A stretch of DNA of 64,000 nucleotides from Ignavibacteriota bacterium (GCA_013112585.1 JABFGH010000005.1:156501-220500), one strand, 5' to 3'. Positions 39,878 to 49,774 are shown, counted from the first letter of the stretch. The notes: generated by a model from the sequence alone, not told the origin. Numbers and translations: made by a program.

Positions 39878-40671
39878 AAAATATTTTGAATGATATTGTT
39901 GCAGTCAAAAAAGAGGAAATCGCTGAACTGCATGCCCACTATACCTATTCACGGTTTGCTGATTCCGAAGATTTTGAGAAGAACAGACTTAGTTTATTTG
40001 AAGCTTTAAAAAACGAAAACAGGATTTCGATAATTGCCGAAATAAAAAAGGCGAGTCCTTCAAAAGGAATTATCCGTAAAGATTTTAATCATCTGAAAAT
40101 TGCAGAAACATATTTGGAGAATGAAGTTGAGGCGATTTCAATTCTTACAGATAAACAGTTTTTTGATGGAAACATTCAATACTTAAATGATGCTGCTAAA
40201 ATTAAAACAGTTCCTCTGCTCCGTAAGGATTTTATTATTGATGAATTTCAAGTGCTTGAAGCCAAATCGAATGGGGCTGATGCAATACTCCTCATTGCAG
40301 AAATATTATCTGCCAATCAAATACAGGAACTAACACATGCTGCATCTGAAGCAGATTTGGAAGTGCTTTTAGAGCTTCATTCGGTGGATCAAATTAGTAA
40401 AATAAATTTTGAAGAGAATAAAATAATAGGAATAAATAACCGTGACTTATCAAATTTTACGGTCTCGCTGGATACAACGGTGCAGATAAAGAAGATGATT
40501 CCGAAAGAAAATTTAATTGTATCGGAATCGGGTATTAGCGGCAGAGAAGCAATAGAAATATTGAAAGGGGAAAAGGTGAATGCCGTTTTAATTGGTGAGC
40601 ACTTTATGAGTAAAGAAAACATCGCGGATGCAGTAAAAGAAATGAAGGAACTTTGCAGCTATGAAAGTTAA
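39874..40671 (+). CDS. trpC: Indole-3-glycerol phosphate synthase
   Basis: TIM-barrel enzyme that closes the indole ring. It contains EIKKASPSKG (catalytic Lys), the LLRKDFIID strand, LLEL-HS and GINNRDLSNFTV, and SESGISG near the end. It is 265 residues long and not fused to TrpF, unlike E. coli. It overlaps trpD by 4 bp and trpF by 11 bp. Confidence 0.96.
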   Translation: MKNILNDIVAVKKEEIAELHAHYTYSRFADSEDFEKNRLSLFEALKNENRISIIAEIKKASPSKGIIRKDFNHLKIAETYLENEVEAISILTDKQFFDGNIQYLNDAAKIKTVPLLRKDFIIDEFQVLEAKSNGADAILLIAEILSANQIQELTHAASEADLEVLLELHSVDQISKINFEENKIIGINNRDLSNFTVSLDTTVQIKKMIPKENLIVSESGISGREAIEILKGEKVNAVLIGEHFMSKENIADAVKEMKELCSYES

Positions 40672-41266
40672 AGTTTGCGGAATAACAAATTATGAAGATG
40701 GCGCCTATGCTGCCGAATGCGGCGCTGATGCTTTGGGGTTTATCTTTTATAAAAAAAGTAAAAGGTATGTTACACCGGCAAAAGTTAAAGCTATTATTGA
40801 TCAACTGCCTTACTTTATTTGTAAAGTTGGTGTATTTGTAAATGAAGAACCGGAATACATTAACGAGATTTTAAAAGAGATTGGTTTGAATGCTGTGCAG
40901 CTTCATGGCGATGAAAAACCGGATCTTGTTGATAAGATTACATTACCTGTTATAAAAAGTTTTAGAGTAAATGAACAATTCGATTTTTCCCTGCTTGAAA
41001 AATATAATGACTGCACATTTTTATTAGATACATATAGTGAAAGAGAGTTTGGAGGTACCGGCAGTAAATTTAATTGGGAATTTATTCCGGATGAAATAAA
41101 ATCAAAAATAATTTTGGCTGGCGGAATATCCGATGAAAATATTGATGTAGCAGTAAATGAAATTAATCCTGCCGCTGTTGATCTCTCTTCATCTCTCGAA
41201 AAATCTCCCGGTATTAAAGATCATAAAAAAATAAAACAATTCTTTAATAAATTAAAAAACTTGTGA
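40661..41266 (+). CDS. trpF: Phosphoribosylanthranilate isomerase
   Basis: TIM-barrel Amadori isomerase. The catalytic Cys is in VKVCGITNYEDG (about 6) and the general-acid Asp in LLDTYSEREFGGTGSKFNW; the phosphate site is LAGGISDEN. It is 201 residues long, standard for the family. It starts inside trpC, and the DAHP synthase gene follows after 7 bp. Confidence 0.95.
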   Translation: MKVKVCGITNYEDGAYAAECGADALGFIFYKKSKRYVTPAKVKAIIDQLPYFICKVGVFVNEEPEYINEILKEIGLNAVQLHGDEKPDLVDKITLPVIKSFRVNEQFDFSLLEKYNDCTFLLDTYSEREFGGTGSKFNWEFIPDEIKSKIILAGGISDENIDVAVNEINPAAVDLSSSLEKSPGIKDHKKIKQFFNKLKNL

Positions 41267-41273
41267 GAACAAA

Positions 41274-42308
41274 ATGCTTATAATTATGGGGCTTGAAGCT
41301 CCTCGTGAAGATATAGAAAAAGTAAAAACAAAAATTGAATTATGCGGGTGCATACCGCATGAAATTCCCGGTTCATCAAAGCTGGCAATAGGTATTACAG
41401 GACCAACCAACAAATTGAATGAGGACGACTTTCAGCTTATGCCTTCGGTACACGAAGTTGTGCGGGTTACAAAAAAGTTTAAACTTGTTAGCCGCCAAAT
41501 GAAAAGTGAGGATACTGTAATTGATTTCGGTAATGCTAAAATCGGTTCAAAAGAACTTGCAATTATTGCCGGACCTTGCTCGGTTGAAAGCAGAGAGCAG
41601 ATGTTTTTAATTGCTGATCAGTTAAAAAATATGGGAATTAATTTTTTAAGAGCAGGTGCATATAAACCACGCAGCAGCCCTTATTCTTTTCAGGGTATGA
41701 AGGAAGAAGGACTAAAGATATTAGATGAAGTAAAAAATAAATTTGATATAAAGATTGTAACCGAAGTTTTGAATCCCGGAACATTGCCGCTCGTTGCTGA
41801 AGTTGCGGATATAATTCAAGTGGGTGCAAGGAATATGCAGAATTTTAATTTAATTGAAGAGGTTGGTAAAACCGGAAAACCGGTGCTGCTGAAGCGCGGG
41901 ATGAGTGCAACTGTGGAAGACCTGCTTTTAAGTGCGGAGTATATTTTAGCACAAGACAACTATAATGTAATTCTATGCGAACGCGGAATTAGAACATTTG
42001 AAACATCAACACGCAACACGCTTGACTTGAATGCTGTGCCTGTTATTAAATCATATACTCACCTGCCGGTTATTGTCGATCCCTCGCATGGAATTGGAAT
42101 TGGTGATAAGATTGCGCCTATGGCATTAGCTTCTGTTGCATGCGGCGCCGATGGTTTAATGATCGAAGTTCATCCTAATCCGGCTGAAGCGATGTCTGAC
42201 GGTTTTCAATCTCTAAATCCAAAACAATTTGAAAAACTGCTTGGTAAATTATCACAGTTAGCTCCAATAGTAGATAAGGAATTTGAATTATGCAGAACAG
42301 TAAAGTAA
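41274..42308 (+). CDS. aroF: DAHP synthase (type I-beta, with N-terminal regulatory domain)
   Basis: Condenses PEP and erythrose 4-phosphate, the entry to the shikimate pathway. The first ~75 residues form a ferredoxin-like regulatory domain as in the Thermotoga-type enzyme; the barrel then has [27 protein letters not shown] and [12 protein letters not shown]. It is 344 residues long. Its place between trpF and trpB puts the first step of aromatic synthesis under tryptophan control. The N-terminal domain usually gives Phe/Tyr inhibition; effector choice here is unknown. ATG 41274 is used; 41286 is an alternative. Confidence 0.94.
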   Translation: MLIIMGLEAPREDIEKVKTKIELCGCIPHEIPGSSKLAIGITGPTNKLNEDDFQLMPSVHEVVRVTKKFKLVSRQMKSEDTVIDFGNAKIGSKELAIIAGPCSVESREQMFLIADQLKNMGINFLRAGAYKPRSSPYSFQGMKEEGLKILDEVKNKFDIKIVTEVLNPGTLPLVAEVADIIQVGARNMQNFNLIEEVGKTGKPVLLKRGMSATVEDLLLSAEYILAQDNYNVILCERGIRTFETSTRNTLDLNAVPVIKSYTHLPVIVDPSHGIGIGDKIAPMALASVACGADGLMIEVHPNPAEAMSDGFQSLNPKQFEKLLGKLSQLAPIVDKEFELCRTVK

Positions 42309-43507
42309 AATATAATTACCCTGATAATAATGGAAAGTTTGCTGATTACGGCGGAAGGTTTGTACCTGAAACATTAATGAGCGCTTTGTTTGAACTTGAG
42401 GATACTTATTCAAAGTTGAAAAATGACCCAAACTTTATTGCCGAGTTAAACAAGCTGCAGAAAGAATATAACGGAAGAGCAACGCCTCTTACTTTTGCTG
42501 ACAGACTGACTGGATATTACGGAAAAGCAAAAATATATATGAAGCGCGAAGATTTGTGTCATACAGGTGCGCATAAACTTAATAATGCACTTGGTCAAAT
42601 TTTACTTGCAAAAAAACTTGGTAAAAAAAGAATAATAGCTGAAACAGGCGCAGGTCAGCATGGTGTTGCAACGGCAACCGTGTGCGCAAAGTTTGGATTA
42701 AAATGTATTGTGTATATGGGAGAGGTTGATGTAAAGCGGCAGGAACTTAATGTGTTCCGAATGAAAATGCTTGGTGCGGAAGTAATACCTGTAAGTTCCG
42801 GCAGCAGGACATTAAAGGATGCCACAAATGAAGCAATAAGAGATTGGATAACGAATGTAGAAACTACACACTACATTATTGGTTCAGTAGTTGGTCCGCA
42901 TCCTTACCCGATGATTGTTCGTGATTTTCAATCCGTTATAGGAAAGGAAGCAAAAGAACAAATTATTGCGGCAGAAAATAAATTGCCTGATTACTTAATT
43001 GCCTGTGTAGGCGGCGGTTCAAATGCTATTGGCTTCTTTCATGAATTTGTAAATGACGAAAGTGTTAAACTTATTGGAATTGAAGCTGCCGGCTTTGGAA
43101 TTGACTCCGGCAAACATTGTGCTACTTTAACTCTCGGTTCCGAAGGAATTTTTCAAGGAATGAAGACTTATTTACTGCAGGACGGAAATGGACAAGTTAG
43201 TGATGTACATTCAATTTCAGCAGGGCTGGATTACCCGGGAGTTGGACCTGAACATAGCTGTTTAAAAGATTTGAAACGAGCGGAGTATTATTCAATTACC
43301 GATGATGAAGCATTGGATGCAACTTTGCTGCTTTCAAAATATGAAGGAATTTTACCTGCACTTGAAACCGCACACGCATTTGCATACTTAAATTATTTAA
43401 TGCCCAAAACTAAAAAAGATGAAATAGTAATTGTTAATACAAGCGGCAGGGGAGATAAAGACTTAAATACAATAATTGAAAAATTAGGAAAAGATTTTAA
43501 TGAGTAA
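42290..43507 (+). CDS. trpB: Tryptophan synthase beta chain
   Basis: PLP enzyme that joins indole to serine. It has [11 protein letters not shown] at the N-terminus, the PLP lysine in [13 protein letters not shown] (about 90) and the phosphate clamp GGGSNAIG. It is 405 residues long, in the TrpB1 class that pairs with TrpA. It overlaps the aroF end by 19 bp and the trpA start by 8 bp. Confidence 0.97.
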   Translation: MQNSKVKYNYPDNNGKFADYGGRFVPETLMSALFELEDTYSKLKNDPNFIAELNKLQKEYNGRATPLTFADRLTGYYGKAKIYMKREDLCHTGAHKLNNALGQILLAKKLGKKRIIAETGAGQHGVATATVCAKFGLKCIVYMGEVDVKRQELNVFRMKMLGAEVIPVSSGSRTLKDATNEAIRDWITNVETTHYIIGSVVGPHPYPMIVRDFQSVIGKEAKEQIIAAENKLPDYLIACVGGGSNAIGFFHEFVNDESVKLIGIEAAGFGIDSGKHCATLTLGSEGIFQGMKTYLLQDGNGQVSDVHSISAGLDYPGVGPEHSCLKDLKRAEYYSITDDEALDATLLLSKYEGILPALETAHAFAYLNYLMPKTKKDEIVIVNTSGRGDKDLNTIIEKLGKDFNE

Positions 43508-44288
43508 AATTGCCGAACATATTGAAGCCCTAAACAAAAAGGGGAGAAAAGCTCTAACGATATTTTTAACCGCCGGTTACCCAAATAAAAATTCGTTTAC
43601 AGATGCTGCAAAAGCTGCTGTGGATTCAGGTGCAGATATTTTGGAAATTGGAGTTCCATTCGGCGATTCGCTGGCTGATGGTCCGGTTATTCAATCATCA
43701 TACTATAAAGCTCTTGAAGAAAATATTAACATAAAAGATGTTTTAAAATTTGTTGAAGAAATAAAGTCTGAAAAAAATATTTCCATTGTAATTATGGGTT
43801 CATCAAATCCAATTAATAATTATGGTACTAAAAATTTTATTAACGATGCAAAAAATTCCGGGGCTGAGGGCATTATTGTTCCGGATGTGACTTTAGAAGA
43901 GTATGATGATTTTTTTGCAGGGACAAATAAATCGATAGATAAAATTTTATTAACTACCCCCACTTCATCGGAAGATAGAATTAGAAGTATTGATAAAATG
44001 AGCAGCGGTTTTGTTTATTGCGTTAGCGTTTTAGGTACAACCGGAGTGCGCAGCAAATTTGATGAAACCGTTATTAAAAATCTTGCAAGAACTTATTCGA
44101 TTGTAAAGAAGAACAAACTGCAAATCGGTTTTGGAATTTCGAGCGGTGAAGATGTAAGGAGATTTAAAAATTATTGCGATGGTGTGATTGTAGGGAGTGC
44201 TGTTGTAAAATTACTTAATGAAAAAAATGGAATTGAGCTAAGCAGTAAGTTAATATCTGAATTGAGTAACGCGTGTTTAATTGAATAA
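43500..44288 (+). CDS. trpA: Tryptophan synthase alpha chain
   Basis: Releases indole from indole-3-glycerol phosphate and passes it to TrpB. It has the [12 protein letters not shown] opening, the catalytic Glu/Asp in [17 protein letters not shown], the phosphate site [10 protein letters not shown] and VIVGSAVVK. It is 262 residues long. Last gene of the operon; only a weak 5-bp hairpin (CTGAA/TTCAG near 44295-44310) follows. Confidence 0.96.
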   Translation: MSKIAEHIEALNKKGRKALTIFLTAGYPNKNSFTDAAKAAVDSGADILEIGVPFGDSLADGPVIQSSYYKALEENINIKDVLKFVEEIKSEKNISIVIMGSSNPINNYGTKNFINDAKNSGAEGIIVPDVTLEEYDDFFAGTNKSIDKILLTTPTSSEDRIRSIDKMSSGFVYCVSVLGTTGVRSKFDETVIKNLARTYSIVKKNKLQIGFGISSGEDVRRFKNYCDGVIVGSAVVKLLNEKNGIELSSKLISELSNACLIE

Positions 44289-44324
44289 TCTATTTGCTGA
44301 AATAAAATTCAGACAAAACTTTAA

Positions 44325-44765
44325 TTATGATTTAACTTTCGACTTAATACTTTTTGATTTTCTTCTATTTCCTTCTAAAACTTTACATTGAGATTTTAAT
44401 TCTTTAATCATTTTATTAGAATTTGGAATGATCTGTTCTGAAGTAACAATATTTTTTAACTCGCTATGCGCAATAAACAATGCTAAGTTTAAGTTGTCAT
44501 TTTGCACTTCATTTTTAATCTGTTGTGATACGGGAACGAAATAGTCTCTCGTTAAGCATTTAATTTTCATCTCGATAATTTCGTTTAAGTCGTCAACTTG
44601 AGTCATCCCATTAAAAAGCGAAGTTAATTCTTTAGCTTTTTTAAGAGCCATAATCTTACGCTTACATTCATTATAACTATGCCCCCATTTGCTCTGGTTT
44701 TTATCAAAAATGTCCCATACAATATCTTCAACATCCAGCCATTCCAAATTTATATCATTTTTCAT
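44325..44765 (-). CDS. Hypothetical protein
   Basis: 146 residues, soluble, predicted mostly helical, with a very basic C-terminal tail (KVLEGNRRKSKSIKSKVKS). No family is recognised. The coding frame is clear of stops and opens with ATG after CGGGAAAAATG. It converges on trpA and is divergent from the STAS gene. The basic tail could contact nucleic acid, which is a guess. Confidence 0.6.
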   Translation of the reverse strand: MKNDINLEWLDVEDIVWDIFDKNQSKWGHSYNECKRKIMALKKAKELTSLFNGMTQVDDLNEIIEMKIKCLTRDYFVPVSQQIKNEVQNDNLNLALFIAHSELKNIVTSEQIIPNSNKMIKELKSQCKVLEGNRRKSKSIKSKVKS

Positions 44766-45020
44766 TTTTCCCGCCGGTTTTAGTTGTTTCTATACAGTCT
44801 AACAAATTTGTATTTAAATGCAATCAAAATTAATAAGTGTTTATTTCAAATATCGGCTAAAAACAAAGATTATTATTGTATCACGAATAGCTCAAAATCT
44901 CATAATGAAACATGTGACACACATCACGCTGCGAAAATAGCCCAAAAACGCAATAAATTGAGTGGCATCTAAATTGGAAAGTTCCGTGTAGAAATTAAAA
45001 AAATCTTGTACTCATAAATT

Positions 45021-45398
45021 ATGGTGATGAAAATGGTATTCAAAGAAAACAAATATGGCGATATTACAGTAGTTTCAATAAACTGTGCAACTACAGTTTC
45101 AATACATGCAAACAATTTTAAAGAATATTTATTTAACTTACTTTCAGAAAAAGAGAGCAAAATTATTGTTGATTTAAGAGAAGCAGTTTATATTGATTCT
45201 TCATTTATCGGAGCGTTAGTACTGAGTTTTAAAAGTCTTCAAAATTCAGATAAGCAGTTAAAAATTGTATGCGGAAATACTCACGGACATTTTTGGTCAT
45301 TTTTCCAGGTAACAAAAGTTTTTACTGAAATGAGTAGTTATTCAAACTTAAATGCAGCATTACAGGCATTCGATTCAGAATTTGAAAAAGTTGCATAA
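45021..45398 (+). CDS. STAS-domain anti-sigma factor antagonist-like protein
   Basis: 125 residues with a single STAS domain. The phosphorylatable serine site reads YIDSSFIGALV (Ser near 62-63), as in SpoIIAA/RsbV-type regulators that are switched by a partner kinase. The C-terminus has an unusual His/Trp/Phe-rich loop (GNTHGHFWSFFQV). No anti-sigma kinase or phosphatase gene is next to it. Several Met starts lie close together (45021, 45027, 45033). A sigma-54-like box with one wrong base lies near 44963-44977, 44 bp upstream. Confidence 0.85.
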   Translation: MVMKMVFKENKYGDITVVSINCATTVSIHANNFKEYLFNLLSEKESKIIVDLREAVYIDSSFIGALVLSFKSLQNSDKQLKIVCGNTHGHFWSFFQVTKVFTEMSSYSNLNAALQAFDSEFEKVA

Positions 45399-45446
45399 TT
45401 TTTTAATAAGCATTAGCTAGCACTATTTAAAACATAAATTTAATTT

Positions 45447-45517
45447 TAACGAAAAATGGCTCAGGAGGTTTTACGGGTTGTGGGTACCTTAGATTTCCTT
45501 TTGAGTCTTTTTCGTTA
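45447..45517 (+). other. Long imperfect hairpin downstream of the STAS gene
   Basis: TAACGAAAAATGGCTCAGGAG (two runs) pairs with CTTTTGAGTCTTTTTCGTTA, the outer 9 bp being perfect, around a GC-richer loop containing GGTTTTACGGG and GGGTACC. It lies 48 bp after the STAS stop in an otherwise AT-rich gap of 299 bp and has no coding potential. It could be a terminator, a structured 3' end or a small RNA. Confidence 0.5.
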
Positions 45518-45645
45518 CTATTTTATCCCTCCTAAAAAATCTCCATTGTTGTAATAATTTCAAGGTAAACTAAACTTAAAAAAAGTAAGCAGTTGAAAAA
45601 CGCCCTTAATATCAATACTTTTAAGTAATGTTATTTTTCAAAATA

Positions 45646-45653
45646 TATTTTTG
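45646..45653 (+). promoter_or_regulatory. Probable -7 element upstream of acyl-CoA synthetase
   Basis: TATTTTTG (TAnnTTTG type) followed by CAG, 45 bp before the ATG at 45698. Confidence 0.4.
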
Positions 45654-45697
45654 CAGTTTATCAAAAGACATTATTCTCTAACAAATTAAAAATTGTT

Positions 45698-47410
45698 ATG
45701 ACTAAAAAATTAAGCCTCAACGATGTGCCTCAACTAAGCAGCGTACAGGATATGGTTTTAAAATCGTGTACAGAATATTCAAACAAAATTGCACTGGAAG
45801 ATTTAAACGAGACTCCCCTTAAAAGTGTAACTTTTAAAGAATTGCTGAATAATATTTTAAAATTCGGCACAGCACTCCGCGGCATGGGTATTCAGGAAAG
45901 AGCACATATAGCACTAATTGGAGAGAATAGAGTTCAATGGGCGGTAAGTTTTTTAACTGCAATGTGCTTCAATTATGTTATTGTACCTATTGATAAAAAT
46001 TTAAGCTCTAATGAAATTTATAACATCATTCACGAATCCGATTCTGAAGCCATTATATTTTCCGGTAGTTTTGCCGATATGTTCACGGGCTCCCACGGTG
46101 CGCTAAGGAGATTAAAAAATTTTATTTGCATGGATAAAACTACAGCCGATGATGAATTTTTATATATGATGGATTTAATTAATAAGAGTGAATCAATTAG
46201 TGAAAATGATTTACCCCAAATTGATCCCGAGGAATTAGCTGAAATAATTTTTACCTCCGGTTCTTTAGGTCGTGCTAAAGGTGTGATGCTTAGTCAGAAA
46301 AACTTAGCATCAAATCTTTTTGATATGCTTAGTATGCTGATGATGTATCCCGAAGATAGATTCCTTTCGGTATTGCCTATGCATCATACTTATGAGTGCA
46401 CTTGCGGAATGATGTGTCCGCTCTATGCCGGTTCCTCAGTTCATTATTCAAGATCATTAAAAACAGTTGTTGATGATTTGCAAAATGTTAAAGCAACAAT
46501 TTTACTCGGCGTTCCGCTTCTTTATGATAAAATGTTTAAGAGGATTTCAAAAACAATCGAAGAGGATAAGGTTAAATCAGTAATTGTTCCTGCATTAAGA
46601 AAAATAACTAACGTAACGGAAAAATTCGGCTTAAGCGGAATGAAGAAAAAAGTATTTAAGGAACTGCATAAAAAATTCGGCGGACATGTTCGGTTATTCA
46701 TTGCCGGCGGTGCAGCGCCCGATCCATTGGTTGCCGAAGGACTTAGAGAACTTGGGTTCGGTTTTATTCAAGGTTATGGATTAACAGAAACCTCACCAAT
46801 TTTAACGTTAAACAGAATAGATGATTTTAAAGATAACGCGGCAGGCATTCCGCTGCCGAATGTTGAAATAAAAATTAATAATCCCGATAGCGACGGTGTA
46901 GGTGATATTTATGCAAAAGGACCTAATATAATGCTGGGTTATTATAAAAATAAGGAGCTTACAACCGCTGCTTTTGATAATGAATGGTTTATAACAGGTG
47001 ATGTAGGACTTTTTGATAAAGAAGGATTTCTTCATATTTCCGGAAGAAAGAAAAATGTTATTATCTCGCGTTCAGGTAAAAATGTTTTTCCTGAAGAGAT
47101 AGAGGACATTTTAAATAGAAGCCCATTTATTTTGGAATCGGTTGTTTATGGTAAAAAAGATGCTAAGCATGATGAAATTATTTCTGCTCACATTGTTGCC
47201 GATGCAGAGGCATTTATTCAACTCTCTGAAGAGACAGAAACAAAAATTACTGATGACCTCATCAGTGAAGTGATTTCAAAAGAAGTTGAAAAAACTAACA
47301 AGCAGCTTACATCCTACAAAAGGATAGTTAGTTTTAACATTAGGGAAGAGGAATTTATTAAGACAACTACGCAAAAAATTAAAAGATATTTAGTTGGAAC
47401 TCAGGAGTGA
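45698..47410 (+). CDS. Long-chain acyl-CoA synthetase-like AMP-binding protein
   Basis: 570-residue ANL-superfamily enzyme that activates a carboxylic acid as acyl-AMP then acyl-CoA. The P-loop reads FTSGSLGRAKG instead of the usual YTSGTTGxPKG (about 188), the A5 segment is FGFIQGYGLTETSP and the hinge ITGDVGLFDKEGFLHISGRKKNVI. The C-terminal domain keeps the conserved Lys region near TTQKIKRY. The altered P-loop may slow adenylation or alter specificity. It stands alone, with a REP-like region after the stop. Confidence 0.88.
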   Translation: MTKKLSLNDVPQLSSVQDMVLKSCTEYSNKIALEDLNETPLKSVTFKELLNNILKFGTALRGMGIQERAHIALIGENRVQWAVSFLTAMCFNYVIVPIDKNLSSNEIYNIIHESDSEAIIFSGSFADMFTGSHGALRRLKNFICMDKTTADDEFLYMMDLINKSESISENDLPQIDPEELAEIIFTSGSLGRAKGVMLSQKNLASNLFDMLSMLMMYPEDRFLSVLPMHHTYECTCGMMCPLYAGSSVHYSRSLKTVVDDLQNVKATILLGVPLLYDKMFKRISKTIEEDKVKSVIVPALRKITNVTEKFGLSGMKKKVFKELHKKFGGHVRLFIAGGAAPDPLVAEGLRELGFGFIQGYGLTETSPILTLNRIDDFKDNAAGIPLPNVEIKINNPDSDGVGDIYAKGPNIMLGYYKNKELTTAAFDNEWFITGDVGLFDKEGFLHISGRKKNVIISRSGKNVFPEEIEDILNRSPFILESVVYGKKDAKHDEIISAHIVADAEAFIQLSEETETKITDDLISEVISKEVEKTNKQLTSYKRIVSFNIREEEFIKTTTQKIKRYLVGTQE

Positions 47411-47468
47411 TAAGTTATTCCAGCTAAGTTCCACTCGTAACAGCAAAAATAAACTTATAGTTTAACTA

Positions 47469-47640
47469 CTCCGTAGTTAATTTTCCCATTCTCATATTTT
47501 ACTACGGAGCTTATCCGTGGTTATTCAACTTTTACCCTTGGGTTAGTTTTGTAGGACTAAGAAGTAGTCTAATGTAAATAACCATAGGAGAATCCTATGG
47601 AATAAGGGAAATTGAATATAACCGCAACCCCGGTGGGGAT
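47469..47640. repeat. REP-like intergenic region with three hairpins
   Basis: Within the 325-bp gap after the acyl-CoA synthetase gene: CTCCGTAGT / ACTACGGAG (47469-47509, 9-bp stem), CCATAGGA gaa TCCTATGG (47582-47600, perfect 8-bp stem) and CCCC ggt GGGG (47628-47638). Between them are runs such as TCCGTGGTTATTC and AATAACC that look like broken parts of the same palindromes. No gene is seen in the gap (47411-47735). Confidence 0.75.
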
Positions 47641-47735
47641 GAAGAATATTTGCTGTTATAATTAGAACTTAGCCGTTATTCATTAATAATGAATTGTAAA
47701 ATTAAATTTTGTAGCGGGTGAACAATTAATAGTTT

Positions 47736-48068
47736 TTAGTGCAACTCTGCTTCAGCTGCATATTTATTAAACTCTATACCATTCTTCAAAATCTCAGAAA
47801 CCATAGGGTTTGAAATTTTAAAGTCTGTTAAGCGAAATGGGTGTGGTTCAATTAGCAAATCATCTTCTGTACGCATTTTCATCAGTTCTATTTGCATATC
47901 AATAATATCATCTACTGAATTGAAAATTATAGCTAAATCAATATCGCTATCGGCGGTATTTGTTCCTTTTGCATAAGACCCAAAAAGAAAAACTTTTTCG
48001 ATTTTATATTTGCTACCGATTGCACCAATATATCTTTTTACAATTTCTATAATTTTGTCTTTATCCAT
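47736..48068 (-). CDS. MNT-type nucleotidyltransferase (partner of HEPN protein)
   Basis: 110-residue minimal nucleotidyltransferase. The active-site signature FLFGSYAKGTNTADSDIDLAI (shown in part: GSYAKG and SDIDL) is intact, with a third Asp candidate further on. Small proteins of this kind pair with HEPN proteins; in studied pairs the MNT acts as antitoxin by AMPylating the HEPN toxin. It is the second gene of a two-gene minus-strand unit, 26 bp after the HEPN gene. Confidence 0.85.
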   Translation of the reverse strand: MDKDKIIEIVKRYIGAIGSKYKIEKVFLFGSYAKGTNTADSDIDLAIIFNSVDDIIDMQIELMKMRTEDDLLIEPHPFRLTDFKISNPMVSEILKNGIEFNKYAAEAELH

Positions 48069-48094
48069 TTCCTAAGCTCTTTTATTCTGGATAT

Positions 48095-48451
48095 CTATTC
48101 CGATGTAAATTCAGAAGTACATTTTTTATAAAAAGCCTCCTTGTAGCTATCGTACCGTACATTTAAATTAAAAGTCGTTATTGTATCTAACCAAACTAAA
48201 TGTTCGGTTGTAAATTCTACTTGTGATAATTTAGCAAGCCTTCTTAAATCATGTGTAAATGGGGCATGTTTGCCTGTAGATTTCACAACACCTGCTTTAA
48301 TTAATTTTTCGATTACTATGTGTCCAACAAATAAACACCAATGGAAATCTTTGGATTCATAAAGATGAAGCATTGTTTCAAAATCTTTGTCAGAAGTGGA
48401 AATCCAATGATTAATAGTTTTTTCTTTGTCAATTTTGTCTTTCATATTCAA
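48095..48451 (-). CDS. HEPN-domain protein (partner of MNT protein)
   Basis: 118-residue helical protein of the HEPN superfamily, recognised from the opening HWISTSDKDFETMLHLYESKDFHWCLFVGHIVIEKL (in parts) and the THDLRRLAKL and NVRYDSYKEAF segments. The RNase motif Rx4-6H of toxic HepT proteins is not seen, so it may be a non-nuclease HEPN. It lies upstream of the MNT gene on the same strand. Toxin-antitoxin behaviour is therefore less certain than for HepT/MntA. Confidence 0.8.
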   Translation of the reverse strand: MNMKDKIDKEKTINHWISTSDKDFETMLHLYESKDFHWCLFVGHIVIEKLIKAGVVKSTGKHAPFTHDLRRLAKLSQVEFTTEHLVWLDTITTFNLNVRYDSYKEAFYKKCTSEFTSE

Positions 48452-48546
48452 AAATACAAAAGTTAAGTTAAAAAAACTTAAATGGTAGTATTATTTTCAC
48501 GAAGCCAGTTTAGAATTAATGCTTCAAATGTTCAAATAATTATTCA

Positions 48547-49557
48547 TTAGTTTTGTTTAAAAACAGACTTAACCCAATCAACACTTTGTGCAAAGACATC
48601 TTTACTTACACTGACCGGTGTACTTTCCTTTAATGAGTTTACACTTTTATCTAAAACTACGGCAACGGGATTTATGGCTTTACTTAAAACATTGCTCCCT
48701 TTATCTTTCACAATACTCAACAAAGTAACATTTATTTTCGAAACCATATCCGAAATTAAATCTTTTGTTGTAGAAATAATAAATGTAACAGGGGGCAGCA
48801 AGTCCCGTTCAGATTTAATATGCAGTGTCTTGCAATAATTTTCAGTTATAATAGAAATTCTAGTCAGCAATGCTGCATTAACAAATCCATCAGCTAATGA
48901 GCTTAGCACCTTGCCTAAAAAAGGAACACCTTTCATTGTATCGGTTCCTAATTTAGAAAACACCTCATCCGATGCATAAGCAATACTTTCACTTCCGCCT
49001 ATTGCAACGGAATAATAAACTTTCTTTGCAATCACCCAAAGATCCTTATTGGAAACTCTGCCATTATATAGAATAAAAATTTCTTTAACGATGTTAACGG
49101 AAGATGAAAGAATTAATATTGCATCAATAAAGCCGTTTTGCGAAATACTTGTGCTGTAAAATAATTGATTGACATATCGCTTTCTTATTCTGTGGCATTC
49201 CAAACTCAAATCTGTAACAATCTTATCATAGGTTACTCTATTGGCTTCTAAATTGTCTAAATCAGAATTTATACCTTTGAGATATTTATTCTTCTTAAAT
49301 CTTGTAATCCGTTTTGCAATTAATTCATCAACTTTATTTTCATCATTAACCGGTCCGTAATAAACCGGAATGCTTAAAATTTTATAGATAGGAATAAGCA
49401 CAAAATTGATTACAAGTGCAGCTATTACAATTAAGGAGATATAACCCAATACCTGACTGATGGAATTCAAATAGACATATAATTGAATAAATTCCTTAAC
49501 AATAAAATAGATAGCAAAGATTGACAAGAATGCAATTATTTTTTTGAGCGCTTTCAT
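48547..49557 (-). CDS. DUF697-like membrane protein
   Basis: 336 residues with two N-terminal membrane spans (about 6-24 and 38-60), a basic cytoplasmic region and a later DUF697-like block (about 160-260: VAIGGSESIAYASDEVFSKLG, split, then GKVLSSLADGFVNAALLTRI). It resembles C-terminal parts of YcjF/TIGR01620-type proteins, where a GTPase partner often exists; none is present here. Function unknown. It is divergent from the sigma-54-driven SUMF1 cluster. Confidence 0.6.
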   Translation of the reverse strand: MKALKKIIAFLSIFAIYFIVKEFIQLYVYLNSISQVLGYISLIVIAALVINFVLIPIYKILSIPVYYGPVNDENKVDELIAKRITRFKKNKYLKGINSDLDNLEANRVTYDKIVTDLSLECHRIRKRYVNQLFYSTSISQNGFIDAILILSSSVNIVKEIFILYNGRVSNKDLWVIAKKVYYSVAIGGSESIAYASDEVFSKLGTDTMKGVPFLGKVLSSLADGFVNAALLTRISIITENYCKTLHIKSERDLLPPVTFIISTTKDLISDMVSKINVTLLSIVKDKGSNVLSKAINPVAVVLDKSVNSLKESTPVSVSKDVFAQSVDWVKSVFKQN

Positions 49558-49774
49558 TTTCTATCCGTATTAAATACCAAGTTGCTAAATAAAAATATAT
49601 ACAATGAAAAATATAAAATCAGATAAGCCAATTTAACAAAACTCCCGGTAAGTCTTAATCAAGTATGCTAAAATTTTTAGAATAAACGAATCCGGTGACA
49701 CCTTTAGCTAAATCAGTAAAATTTTCCTGAAATTGGAAATCATTTATCTCGTCCTTAAATACTTAAGTATTGTA

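Noticed and set aside
44290-44324. Strong terminator after trpA
   Set aside because: Only a 5-bp stem (CTGAA/TTCAG) without a T-run is present.
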